DNA from: Acidobacteriota bacterium
GTDB lineage: Bacteria > Acidobacteriota > Terriglobia > Acidiferrales > UBA7541
Reading direction: 5' to 3'
Length of the DNA stretch: 33,885 bases
NCBI GenBank assembly: GCA_021788095.1
Contig: JAJYLB010000040.1
Span: 1-33,885 of the forward strand
Both the position numbers and the translations under genes were made by a program. The notes beneath the pieces are model-generated. The model did no database searches, had not been told where the DNA came from, and saw only the letters and a program-made list of their open reading frames with translations. Position 1 is the stretch's first letter; every line of letters starts with the position of its first letter. Positions 25,300-32,531 of the stretch are shown here, in pieces.

Positions 25300-25907
25300 A
25301 TCCCAGCTGAGGCTTCGAGGGCGGGAATCGCAGTGCTTTGCATGGCATCCGTCAGGCCGTGCCTTCTTGCCCGCGAGAAAACTGCCGACTTGTTTCCGCT
25401 CAGGGAACTCATCAGAGCCAGCAAATAGCAGAAAACAAGAACACCCACCAAAAAAATAGCCCACCAGAAAAAAATTCCGCGCGCAGGATCGAACGTCGAA
25501 TTTTCACCCCTCGCGCGACGCGCTACACCCCTTCGAAAATGGGGCTGATGGGGCTTCCGGGTGCGCCAGGGGTTGCTTGCGCTGTGCCGAGCGGGAGTCC
25601 TTCGCGTCGAGCGGCGGGCGGACGGGGAGCCGCAATTCACGCGCAATTTCCGCGCCATTCTCGGGTGCCCGATGGGAGCCACACTCGGCCAAGCGGCGCG
25701 AGGGATTGCTTGCCCGCGCGGTCTGCGCCCGCCTGAGCGGACGCCCACGCCACGGGCGGGCCGTCCGGGGAGCCGCTCCGGTTCCGCTGGCTTCGCCCGC
25801 CTTTCAGGAATCTACTGTTTTGTGACCGCTCGGAGCGGCCCGAAGCGGCCATGCCGAATCAATCACTTGCAGACGGCCCGCGAGTAGGGTTTTTTGAAAG
25901 ATTCCTC
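25300..25907. other. Gap without a confident gene
   Basis: Several overlapping frames are open on both strands, none convincing. On the minus strand a frame ending at 25263 encodes a hydrophobic helix (FFWWAIFLVGVLVFCYLLAL) and then about 50 polar residues. It lacks a good start, and its end overlaps the + strand membrane-anchored gene. On the + strand a GTG at 25561 gives LLALCRAGVLRVERRADGEPQF, vaguely like a winged-helix end, directly after a stop. These may be fragments of decayed genes. Confidence 0.4.
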
Positions 25908-25936
25908 TTGACAACCTAACACGTTAGGATTATAAG
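25908..25936 (+). promoter_or_regulatory. Strong promoter with a palindrome inside its spacer
   Basis: TTGACA (25908-25913) and TATAAG (25931-25936) are exactly 17 bases apart, matching the sigma-70 consensus at 11 of 12 positions. The spacer holds CCTAACACGTTAGG (25915-25928), two perfect 6-base arms around AC. A repressor bound there would cover both boxes. The start codon of the next gene is at 25943, the expected transcription start. Confidence 0.85.
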
Positions 25937-25942
25937 CAGAGC

Positions 25943-26089
25943 ATGGCAAGATGCCTAATTCACGGAGTCCCGCTGGTTTCCTTCTGCCCGGCTTGCCGTG
26001 GCGCGGCCCGTTCCAAGCGCAAAGCGGCATCGAGCCGGGCGAATGGCAAGCTAGGCGGAAGGCCGAAGAAGGGGAAGCGTCGAGCCTGA
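25943..26089 (+). CDS. 48-aa zinc-ribbon/AT-hook protein, probably leaderless
   Basis: Reads MARCLIHGVPLVSFCPACRG and then a basic tail ending GGRPKKGKRRA. The Cys and His of CLIH and the two Cys of CPAC form a four-ligand zinc-ribbon pattern (CxxH and CxxC with a 7-residue spacer). GGRPKKGK resembles an AT-hook. The protein is therefore a likely small DNA-binding factor. The ATG at 25943 is 7 bases after the end of the -10 box, where transcription should start, so the mRNA would have no leader and no ribosome-binding site. It precedes the ardC operon by 67 bases and may be its first gene. It may regulate its own promoter. Confidence 0.7.
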   Translation: MARCLIHGVPLVSFCPACRGAARSKRKAASSRANGKLGGRPKKGKRRA

Positions 26090-26097
26090 ATTAGAGC

Positions 26098-26132
26098 GGC
26101 TCTGCCCACCGTAGCGAGCGGCAGACAGAGCC
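26098..26132 (+). promoter_or_regulatory. Hairpin between the zinc-ribbon gene and ardC
   Basis: GGCTCTG (26098-26104) can pair with CAGAGCC (26126-26132), and TCTGCC (26101-26106) can alternatively pair with GGCAGA (26120-26125), so two stems compete. There is no T run. It could be an attenuation or mRNA-processing structure inside the transcript from the 25908 promoter. Confidence 0.35.
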
Positions 26133-26156
26133 TAACCCCCAACGTGAGGTGACACG

Positions 26157-27050
26157 ATGGAAGCTACTGCAAGCCTACCACAGAGCAGCACGGGCCATTC
26201 CAGCGTCTACCAGATCATCACAGAGCAGATTATCAAGCAATTGGAATCCGGGGTTGCGCCTTGGCACAGGCCATGGCGCACAGAGACGCCCCGGAACCTT
26301 GTCAGCAAGCGGGATTACAGGGGCATCAACGTTTTCCTGCTCGCGTGCCAAGGCTATGGCTCGCCGTTCTGGCTCACCTACAAGCAAGCCTCAGAGATGG
26401 GCGGGCACGTTCGCAGGGGCGAGCATGGCAGCAAGGTTGTTTTCTGGAAATTCGACAAGTGGGAAACCGAAGACGCGGACGGCCAAACCGTCGAGCGCAC
26501 TTCGGCCATTCTCCGGTATTACACGGTCTTCAACGTCGAGCAGTGCGAGGGAATCCGCGCCCCGGAATCGGCTCGCGCCGTCAATCCCATCGAGGAATGC
26601 GAACGCATCGTTTCCGCGATGCCGAATCGGCCCTGCTTCGAGCAAGGCGCCCGCGCATGGTATCGGCCATCTACCGATTCGGTAGGGATGCCCGCGCGTG
26701 GCTCGTTCGATTCTTCCGAAGAGTACTACTCAACCCTCTTCCATGAATTGACGCATTCGACGGGCCATCCGAAGCGCATCGGGCGCGAGGGCATCGAGAA
26801 GCTAAACACGTTCGGGAGCGAGTCCTACTCCAAGGAAGAACTAGTCGCGGAAATGGGCGCGGCCATGCTGGCGGGCGTTGCGGGCATCGAGCGGCGCACG
26901 CTGGCCAATAGCGCGGCCTACCTGAAATCGTGGATTGACGTTCTCCGGGCGGATTCCCGCATGGTCGTGTTCGCCGCATCGCAATCGCAGAAAGCGGCGG
27001 ACTACATTCTCGGCAAACAAGCGGAAGCGGGTAACGGGGGTGCGGCATGA
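26157..27050 (+). CDS. ArdC-like antirestriction protein with zincin domain
   Basis: A 297-residue protein of the ArdC type, in which an N-terminal ssDNA-binding domain (DUF1738) is joined to a polyvalent metallopeptidase domain. The N-terminal part has VYQIITEQIIKQLESGVAPWHRPW, RGINVFLLA and VRRGEHGSKVVFWK, all hallmark DUF1738 segments. The zinc site is HELTHSTGH (HExxH at residues 196-200), followed by SKEELVAEMGAAML, whose Glu is the likely third ligand. ArdC proteins enter recipient cells with conjugative DNA and protect it. The ATG at 26157 follows GTGAGGTGA. It overlaps the next gene by 4 bases (ATGA). This strongly marks the region as a conjugative or plasmid-derived element. Confidence 0.9.
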   Translation: MEATASLPQSSTGHSSVYQIITEQIIKQLESGVAPWHRPWRTETPRNLVSKRDYRGINVFLLACQGYGSPFWLTYKQASEMGGHVRRGEHGSKVVFWKFDKWETEDADGQTVERTSAILRYYTVFNVEQCEGIRAPESARAVNPIEECERIVSAMPNRPCFEQGARAWYRPSTDSVGMPARGSFDSSEEYYSTLFHELTHSTGHPKRIGREGIEKLNTFGSESYSKEELVAEMGAAMLAGVAGIERRTLANSAAYLKSWIDVLRADSRMVVFAASQSQKAADYILGKQAEAGNGGAA

Positions 27051-27682
27051 GCACCCCCGCTTTCGTTTTCCCTCAGCCGCTCGCGGAGAAGTACCGGCCC
27101 CGGCGCATTGCCGACTTCGCGGGCCTCGAAAAGCAACGGAAGATCCTCGCCAAACTGGCCGCGAATCCCTATCCCTCCGCGTGGCTCTTTGTCGGCCCGC
27201 CCGGAGTGGGCAAAACGAGCGTGGCTCTGGCCATTGCCGGAGAGATGGGCGCGGAAATCCACCATATCGGCTCGCAGCAATGCAGGCTCGACACGCTGGA
27301 AGACACGGTGCGCCGGTGCAATTACGTGCCGCTTTCGGGAGGATTTCACGTTGTCATCTGCGATGAAGCAGACGCGATGAGCGATGCGGCGCAGAAATTC
27401 CTACTCAGCAAACTCGATTCGAGCGAGCCTGTCCCAAACACGATATGGATTTTCACCTGCAACGCCACGGATAGGCTCGAAGCGCGATTCCTCAGCCGTT
27501 GCCGGGTGCTGGAATTCAGCACCTACGGCATGTCGGACGCCATCTGCGAGTACCTAGATCGCGTTTGGCACGCGGAAGGCGGGAACGGGAATTGCCCGAA
27601 CCTAAAACGGCTTGCGGCGGATTGTCACAACAACGTCCGCGAGTCCCTCATGCGGCTCGAACTGGAATTGATGGGAGCGTGA
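27047..27682 (+). CDS. AAA+ clamp-loader-like ATPase (RFC small-subunit/DnaX type)
   Basis: A 211-residue ATPase, shorter than typical clamp-loader subunits. The N-terminus is LAEKYRPRRIADFAGLEKQ, the usual opening of RFC small subunits and DnaX. Walker A is GPPGVGKT at residues 50-57. Walker B is VVICDEAD, sensor 1 is FTCNATDRL, and an SRC motif with Arg151 is the arginine finger used between clamp-loader subunits. The C-terminal collar domain is missing, so it keeps only the ATPase part. ATG 27047 overlaps the ardC stop. On a mobile element it could load the host clamp or act in DNA processing; which is not shown. Confidence 0.88.
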   Translation: MSTPAFVFPQPLAEKYRPRRIADFAGLEKQRKILAKLAANPYPSAWLFVGPPGVGKTSVALAIAGEMGAEIHHIGSQQCRLDTLEDTVRRCNYVPLSGGFHVVICDEADAMSDAAQKFLLSKLDSSEPVPNTIWIFTCNATDRLEARFLSRCRVLEFSTYGMSDAICEYLDRVWHAEGGNGNCPNLKRLAADCHNNVRESLMRLELELMGA

Positions 27683-27685
27683 GCC

Positions 27686-27820
27686 ATGAACGGCGCGACC
27701 TGCTTTCTGATATTCCTCGGAGCGGTTCTGGCCGTCACGTTTCTTTGGCTGATTGCGATTGGCTTGGACAGGCTGGCCGATGCCGTCGAGCGGCTGGCAG
27801 GAAGGGAGCGGAAGCAATGA
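27686..27820 (+). CDS. 44-aa single-pass membrane protein
   Basis: The ORF encodes MNGATC followed by a hydrophobic helix FLIFLGAVLAVTFLWLIAI and a charged amphipathic tail LDRLADAVERLAGRERKQ. It starts 3 bases after the clamp-loader stop, and its TGA shares four bases (ATGA) with the recombinase ATG. Such tight coupling on both sides supports a real gene despite its size. Function unknown. Confidence 0.65.
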   Translation: MNGATCFLIFLGAVLAVTFLWLIAIGLDRLADAVERLAGRERKQ

Positions 27821-28419
27821 GAGCGGCCCTATATGCGCGAGTCAGTACGAGCGGCCATGGCCAGACCGTCGAGCCGCAATTGCTCGAACTGCGCGAGTAC
27901 TGCGAGCGGCGCGGCTGGCAGATCGTCGGGGAATATCTCGATGAGGGCATTTCCGGGGCCAAGGATTCACGCCCAGAATTGAATCGGCTCATGGCCGATG
28001 CCCATAAGCGGCGCTTCGATGCCGTGGCCGTCTGGAAATTCGACCGCTTTGCCCGGAGCGTGTCCCACTTGCTGCGGGCGCTCGAAACGTTCAACGCCCT
28101 GGGCATCGCGTTTGTCAGCCTGAGCGAGCAGATCGACACTACCACGCCGACGGGCCGGATGATTTTCACGGTCCTGGGCGCTGTGGCCGAACTGGAACGC
28201 AGCCTGATAGCCGAACGAGTCCGGGCCGGGCTGCGGAATGCGCGGGCCAAGGGCAAGCGGCTGGGCAGGCCCCGCGTGGCCGTAGATGCCGGGCGGATCG
28301 CGGCCATGAGAGCGAGCGGCGCATCCTGGCCCGCGATTGCGGCGGCTCTTGGCGTGTCGGTCGGAACCGCGTGGCGCGCCTCGCGTGGCCCTTCCAATAG
28401 GCCGCCAAATGCTTCTTGA
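27817..28419 (+). CDS. Serine recombinase (resolvase/invertase family)
   Basis: A 200-residue small serine recombinase. The catalytic Ser is S10 in YARVSTSGHG, with Arg8. Other hallmark segments are WQIVGEYLDEGISGAKDSRPELNRLM, then VWKFDRFARS, and LGAVAELERSLIAERVRAGLRNARAKGKRLGRP. The C-terminal HTH of about 40 residues is ASGASWPAIAAALGVSVGTAW. It is the last gene of the ardC operon, overlapping its neighbour by 4 bases. Enzymes of this size act as resolvases or invertases rather than large integrases, so it may resolve multimers or flip DNA; it is not clearly the integrase for the tRNA site. Confidence 0.93.
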   Translation: MRAALYARVSTSGHGQTVEPQLLELREYCERRGWQIVGEYLDEGISGAKDSRPELNRLMADAHKRRFDAVAVWKFDRFARSVSHLLRALETFNALGIAFVSLSEQIDTTTPTGRMIFTVLGAVAELERSLIAERVRAGLRNARAKGKRLGRPRVAVDAGRIAAMRASGASWPAIAAALGVSVGTAWRASRGPSNRPPNAS

Positions 28420-28787
28420 AAATCCTCGGTCGGTATCCTGGACGCCCGTCGTCTCGCTGGGGATGGCGGACCCTTCCCCTTTGCCCGCAGCGCGTAAAAA
28501 TCGAACGTTTATGGCGCAGCCGATTCGGCCAAGTCCGCGGCATTCCGCCACAAGCTCACCCGAGAGTGCCGCACCGCGGCGTCAGGATCGCCCAGGACGC
28601 GCCGGCGCTCGACAGCCTGGCCCCCACACCGTTGCCGCTTGCCCCGGAGCCTTCAGGAAACGCCACAGCGCCAGCCGGCGCAATCCTGTGATGGGCCAGG
28701 GATGGGGGGCCGTTTGGAGCGTTCGGCAAAGGGATGATTTTGACGCCAGAAGGCCTCGCGAGCAAGGGTGAAAAGGGAAATCCAGTC
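28420..28787. other. Gap without a confident gene
   Basis: Open frames exist on both strands, rich in Arg and Pro, none with a recognisable motif or start. The stretch separates the + strand ardC operon from the minus-strand Ntn-hydrolase pair. Confidence 0.5.
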
Positions 28788-28961
28788 TCAAGCGTCTTTT
28801 TTTTGCGGCTTCGCTGGGGGTGCTTCCTCTCTTGGCTCGCCGCTCTTCGAGCCGATGGCTTGAAGTGCGGGCATAAGCTCTCCGAGCGTCCAACCAGCCC
28901 CCCGGCTTGTCAGCATCGGGCCAAAGTCCACAGGCTTGTTTCCGTCGGTTTTCCTGTCCAT
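28788..28961 (-). CDS. 57-aa protein downstream of the Ntn-hydrolase-like gene
   Basis: Minus-strand ORF from the ATG at 28961 to TGA at 28788, preceded by GGGGAAGAG. It starts 18 bases after the stop of the Ntn-hydrolase-like gene on the same strand, so they are probably cotranscribed. The protein has a central region (AGWTLGELMPALQAIGS) of mixed helix character and an acidic then basic tail ending KPQKKDA. No family recognised; the close spacing suggests a partner or inhibitor of the upstream gene, but this is inference. Confidence 0.5.
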   Translation of the reverse strand: MDRKTDGNKPVDFGPMLTSRGAGWTLGELMPALQAIGSKSGEPREEAPPAKPQKKDA

Positions 28962-28979
28962 GGTCTCTTCCCCTATCTC

Positions 28980-29852
28980 CTAGTCCAGAATTTCGAATTT
29001 CGTTCCAGTGTACGTCACTCTGCCGATCTTTGCGTGGCCTCCGACTACGGGCGCACCGATGGCGTATTTGTGATGGTTTATTACCAACTCCACGAGAAAA
29101 CGCGTGTACTCAGTCCCAACCTTTAATGGCATCGCTGCGACCGGTATCGCAAACTCGTGCTTCGCGACGAGGGCATCCACCTGTTGTTTCTCGGCGGGCG
29201 TGAGAGGTGACCCACGCTGTGTCTCGAAGAACGATATCAGCTCAGCTAGCAACGCCGGCGACCAACCCTTTACATATCGGTGGATAGGCTCGAAGAGAGC
29301 GAACCAGTTCGAATTGAAATCACCCTGGCCCCTGGTCAGTTGAGTCGAATTCGGGGTTGCGTGTATCGGAAGCACGAACATCCACACTTCGGACAGGTAC
29401 GCACCGTAAGAGAATCCTCCGACTACAAGTCCGAGCGCGGGCCTCTGCTCTTGCGGCACCTGATCGAAGGGCTTCCCGTGGACTTGCTCCACCAGCGGCA
29501 CAATGATCTGCTGGTATCGGGACATAAAGAAATGACGTAGCTCCTCCGCAATTTGCTGAACGGTCGTTGGCCCTGACACCACCTGGTTCGGGTCGCTAAG
29601 GACGAATTCGCGCAGGTATGAACCGATCGTTCGGTTCCCGATTACTCCCAAACCGAACGTCGCTACGCCGATGGGCCGGTCACCTAGCTGGAACAGCTTC
29701 TCAGCGTCCTCGTACACCTTAAGCACGCCGCCCTGCATGATGTTCGGCGGTAGCGGCTGGCCCGGTGGGGGGGTGGGTCCAGGAAGGGTAATAGCGCTAT
29801 CGACGCCCAAAACCACACCCTCCGGAAGATTGCAGGATACCGCGACGCTCAC
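28980..29852 (-). CDS. Proteasome-fold Ntn-hydrolase-like protein
   Basis: From the GTG at 29852 (GGAGGAG nine bases upstream) the product has 290 residues and begins MSVAVSCNLPEGVVLGVDS. The pattern is that of proteasome beta and HslV subunits: after Met removal Ser would be residue 1, and Asp of GVDS residue 17, the position of the catalytic-region Asp17. A Pro-rich insert (LPGPTPPPGQPLPP) follows, then KVYEDAEKLFQLGDRPIGVATFG, whose Lys may correspond to Lys33. Later LGLVVGGFSYGAYLSEVWMFVLP resembles the fifth and sixth strands of the fold. The frame is open 27 codons further to a TTG at 29933, but that start lacks a site and would bury the Ser. No partner ATPase gene (HslU, Mpa/ARC type) is visible. 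Peptidase activity is unproven. Confidence 0.65.
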   Translation of the reverse strand: MSVAVSCNLPEGVVLGVDSAITLPGPTPPPGQPLPPNIMQGGVLKVYEDAEKLFQLGDRPIGVATFGLGVIGNRTIGSYLREFVLSDPNQVVSGPTTVQQIAEELRHFFMSRYQQIIVPLVEQVHGKPFDQVPQEQRPALGLVVGGFSYGAYLSEVWMFVLPIHATPNSTQLTRGQGDFNSNWFALFEPIHRYVKGWSPALLAELISFFETQRGSPLTPAEKQQVDALVAKHEFAIPVAAMPLKVGTEYTRFLVELVINHHKYAIGAPVVGGHAKIGRVTYTGTKFEILD

Positions 29853-30382
29853 AGGCGCATGCTCCTCCGCCTCAATGTAGAGTCCCCTCCAACCGGCAGG
29901 TTTCCGAATGGCGGCCTGTCCGCCATCGGCCAACCCCCCAGCGAGCGCCAGCCGGGGTGTCCCTTGGGGTCAGACTGACCTCTCATCTGGTGGCGCACCG
30001 TCCGCTGCACAAATGGCCAGGCAGGTTGCGGCTTCGGCTCGACCGGCGCGGATGGAGCTGTCCCTCTCTCTTTCGCAAGTCTAGCACTATTGGCCGGCCC
30101 TCAAATTACCATCCGACTCCCAACTTCGCAAGAGTAGTCGGCGCCAATTTGGCTTTTCGCCCTACGTTCGCTTAGCTCCTCTGTGGCCGACATGCATAGA
30201 ATCACAGATGTTCGCTCCCGATGCCACAGGGGCCTCTAAGTAAACCGCACCCGGCTCCCCCCTTGAAGAATAGGCACCGCCGGCCGTCAAGTGTCGCCTG
30301 GCGCGGCGGTGGCGTGAGGATGGGGCGGGGGAGCGGGCCGCCGGAATGGCAGCCGAGCCGAAAACGGGCAGCACCGGCCACG
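29853..30382. other. Gap without a confident gene
   Basis: This stretch lies upstream of the Ntn-hydrolase-like gene and downstream of the 30383-31042 gene, both on the minus strand. CTGTGGC near 30181 and GCCACAG near 30223 form an inverted repeat about 40 bases apart. No consensus promoter for the minus-strand gene stands out, and + strand ORFs here are Arg-rich and unlikely. Confidence 0.45.
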
Positions 30383-31042
30383 CTACGGAATCCGCTTGGA
30401 TCGAGCGTACACACCCCAACCCTTTCCCCCAGCGGAGACCGTTCTTGCGAGTGGGGCCGAAGCAGCGGAAGAGGTTTCAACCGAGACAGTCCCGCAGCGC
30501 GCCCTTTCTTGCTCGGCGCGTCGGCGCTCAAACTCGCGCATGTGACGCTCCCGGTTTTCAAGGTTCTGGCGGCGTTCCTCGACAGTGAGCAGAGGGGGAT
30601 AGCCGGGGCCGGGCCGAGGCTCGGCGGGCGGTTCAGCCTTGGTCGGCTCCGGGCCAGTCCCGTTCGGCGCGGCAACAGCCCTTTGCGCGGCATACTCGTC
30701 AGCGAGCCGGGCCAGCGGAGACAACGAATCCTCGGCGGAAGCCGGGGTCTTGGCGCGCCGGGCCAGCTTCTCAGCGTGCAGCCGGGCGTTGTGCTCGTTC
30801 ATCGCGGCGGAGTGCGCGGGTTGCGACGGGAATTTCACCCCGTGCTTTCTAATCAGCCCCCGCACCCGTATCACGCCCGTGTGAAGATGCTTGGCCCTTT
30901 GCTTGACGTTCAGTCCTTCGCGCCGGCATTCGAGCAGCAACTTTCTCTCCAACCCGGCCAGGCGTCCATTGAGGCTCCGGGGCGAGTTCATCCAGGCCGA
31001 GCGTCTTCGGGCACGTTCTTCGGGCGATAGCTTCCTCGGCAC
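30383..31042 (-). CDS. Basic, probably DNA-binding protein
   Basis: A 219-residue protein on the minus strand. The N-terminal half is basic with the segments LSPEERARRRSAWMNSPRS, LAGLERKLLLECRREGLNVKQRAK and GVIRVRGLIRKHGVKF, which look like helix-turn-helix-type DNA-binding helices. The middle is Ala/Pro-rich, and a coiled-coil-like stretch (EERRQNLENRERHMREFERRR) follows. GTG at 31042 is chosen because GGAAGGAG lies 8 bases before it. No family recognised. The promoter region is shared with the divergent gene at 31134. Confidence 0.6.
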   Translation of the reverse strand: MPRKLSPEERARRRSAWMNSPRSLNGRLAGLERKLLLECRREGLNVKQRAKHLHTGVIRVRGLIRKHGVKFPSQPAHSAAMNEHNARLHAEKLARRAKTPASAEDSLSPLARLADEYAAQRAVAAPNGTGPEPTKAEPPAEPRPGPGYPPLLTVEERRQNLENRERHMREFERRRAEQERARCGTVSVETSSAASAPLARTVSAGGKGWGVYARSKRIP

Positions 31043-31133
31043 GTAACGTGCTCCTTCCTGAGTTGCTCGTTCAATCTGGGATGGCGATCCGAGGACGTGA
31101 TAAACTTGTGGCCGCGTTTTGGAGCTACAAGGG

Positions 31134-31451
31134 ATGAGCGACAGACTGACGCCTACTCAGATTGAGAAACTGAAGGCCGCTCTTAGATACATATTCGGGA
31201 TACTGGTTGAGCCAATGGCGCTTGAACTGGCTGCACATGGAACGGTCATTATGGCGATGAAGCAAATCTATTCCGACCTAGACGCTTCTCTAGCTGCCGC
31301 ACGCGAAAGTCCCGTTGTTCGGGAGTCCGTGCGGAAGCGATTTCACGAACCTCTGGAAAAATTTCTTCAGCAAGTCTCTGAAGCAGCTCTTGAGGAAGAA
31401 ACTTTGCAACAATGGCTTCAGAACTTGAGACCGACCGATTGGCGGAACTGA
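31134..31451 (+). CDS. Hypothetical helical protein
   Basis: A 105-residue, largely alpha-helical protein (MSDRLTPTQIEKLKAALRYIFG at the N-terminus) with Glu- and Gln-rich helices in its second half. The ATG at 31134 has GGAG nine bases upstream; a TTG at 31119 is a weaker alternative. It is divergent from the 30383 gene and convergent with the nuclease remnant that ends 3 bases past its stop. No function is evident. Confidence 0.55.
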   Translation: MSDRLTPTQIEKLKAALRYIFGILVEPMALELAAHGTVIMAMKQIYSDLDASLAAARESPVVRESVRKRFHEPLEKFLQQVSEAALEEETLQQWLQNLRPTDWRN

Positions 31452-31453
31452 AT

Positions 31454-31671
31454 TCAACTCGCACGCTTCCGTCTCCTAATTTTGCATTGAATTCCTACAA
31501 GCGTTATCGAGCAACGAAGCACGTTCTCCCTTGCTTGCTCGCAATGAGGTTTACTTTCTCGCCGAGAAATTCCCCTTTGCTACCGGCCCCACGGATCACG
31601 CTGAACCCCTCCCGCTCGAACAGCGAGCGAACGGAGTGCTCCAGACGGCGGCCTTTTGCGGCGGCGTTCAT
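31454..31671 (-). pseudogene. Frameshifted Holliday-junction-resolvase-like nuclease
   Basis: From the ATG at 31671 the minus strand reads KGRRLEHSVRSLFEREGFSV, then IRGAGSKGEFLGEKVNLIAS, and meets TAA at 31506. This matches the N-terminal half of resolvase-like PD-(D/E)XK nucleases, in which a conserved Asp precedes LIA; here it is Asn (VNLIA). In another frame, just after, VGIQCKIRRRKRAS appears, supplying the Q-x-K motif of the family, and ends at TGA at 31454. The reading frame must shift by one base near 31510-31516 to join the halves. Two lesions (shift, Asp to Asn) suggest a dead gene. The first ten residues resemble the start of the amber-interrupted gene at 21736. Confidence 0.55.
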
Positions 31672-31941
31672 TGCGCGCCGAATCCAATCTCCGGGAGCGG
31701 CGGGATTGAGTCAGGCTGCATTAGCTCCGGTGAGGGCATCGAACACTCCCAAAACCGTTTAAGTGAAGAACAAGCGGGCTTGTGGAGCACGCCGAACGGA
31801 AAACACGGCACTTAGCGCCCCCAATCGCCCGACAATCGCTCGTGCAATCGCTCGGATGAGTTGGGGGATGCCGGAAATACCCCGTTTCGGGCACCGGCGG
31901 CGTTGACCATGGGGCGGCGAACCCCTCGATTTCCGGGGCAG

Positions 31942-32268
31942 CTAAGGGCGGTTCGGCGGCTCGTTGCTTGATGGCGCGCTGGCCGATGTTTTCAATTCCA
32001 GCCGCGCCCCGCCCTGTAGTTCTGTTCGCCGGAGGAAACGTTGAAACTCGGCAAGATTGTCTCGAAAGTCCTGCAACGGAGTCGGAGTTTGCGGATGAGC
32101 CAACGGAATTCTCGGAAACCATTCCGCGTTGCACGAAGGGCACCTGCCCGCGAGCTGCAACGCTGGCTGGGTGATCGGGAACAAAACCCTAGTCTTGCAC
32201 TCGGAGCAGGTGAATTCGATGCCGATGATACCCGACAGTTCAATTAGGGTTCGTGATTCCGTGGTCAT
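31942..32268 (-). CDS. Zinc-ribbon protein
   Basis: A 108-residue minus-strand protein. Two CxxC pairs, CSEC near residue 21 and CPSC near residue 43, are spaced by about 19 residues and form a zinc ribbon of the rubredoxin/TFIIS-like type. The C-terminal part is helical and Ser/Ala/Pro-rich. It lies 83 bases downstream of the 59-aa ORF that overlaps the replication ATPase gene, on the same strand, and may be in the same transcript. A role in nucleic-acid binding is plausible from the fold but not shown. Confidence 0.6.
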   Translation of the reverse strand: MTTESRTLIELSGIIGIEFTCSECKTRVLFPITQPALQLAGRCPSCNAEWFPRIPLAHPQTPTPLQDFRDNLAEFQRFLRRTELQGGARLELKTSASAPSSNEPPNRP

Positions 32269-32351
32269 GTTGCGAATGATACTCCTTGAACTGTGATCTG
32301 GCCCAGGCGGCGCAAAAGACGCGCCGAGGCTCCGCTCGGCCTTCGGCCTCG

Positions 32352-32531
32352 CTACGCTGTGGGCGAGAGTGGCGGGGACAGCCGGGAATATTGGGCGGGA
32401 CGTGCATGTCGGGTGAACGAGTGGACGTTGCGCCGGGGAGTGACCCTTTCCGGCAGCTCGGCCAGGAGTGCCCGTAAGTCTAATGTTCTTTCTTTTCCTG
32501 CGTTTACAAGTATTTCAGCCACCATGTTCAT
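32352..32531 (-). CDS. 59-aa ORF overlapping the replication ATPase stop
   Basis: The ATG at 32531 overlaps the TGA of the upstream ATPase gene (ATGA). The first half, MNMVAEILVNAGKERTLDLRALLAELPE, looks like a coherent helical protein; the second half is basic and Pro-rich, and the ORF ends at TAG 32352. The overlap implies translational coupling. No recognised family. Confidence 0.4.
   Translation of the reverse strand: MNMVAEILVNAGKERTLDLRALLAELPERVTPRRNVHSFTRHARPAQYSRLSPPLSPTA

Noticed and set aside
28582..28893. Minus-strand ORF in the gap after the recombinase
   Set aside because: Overlaps the 57-aa gene in another frame and is Arg-rich without structure.
31412..31762. + strand ORF overlapping the end of the 31134 gene
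   Set aside because: It is antisense to the nuclease remnant, whose motifs are recognisable; composition is Ser/Arg/Pro-rich.
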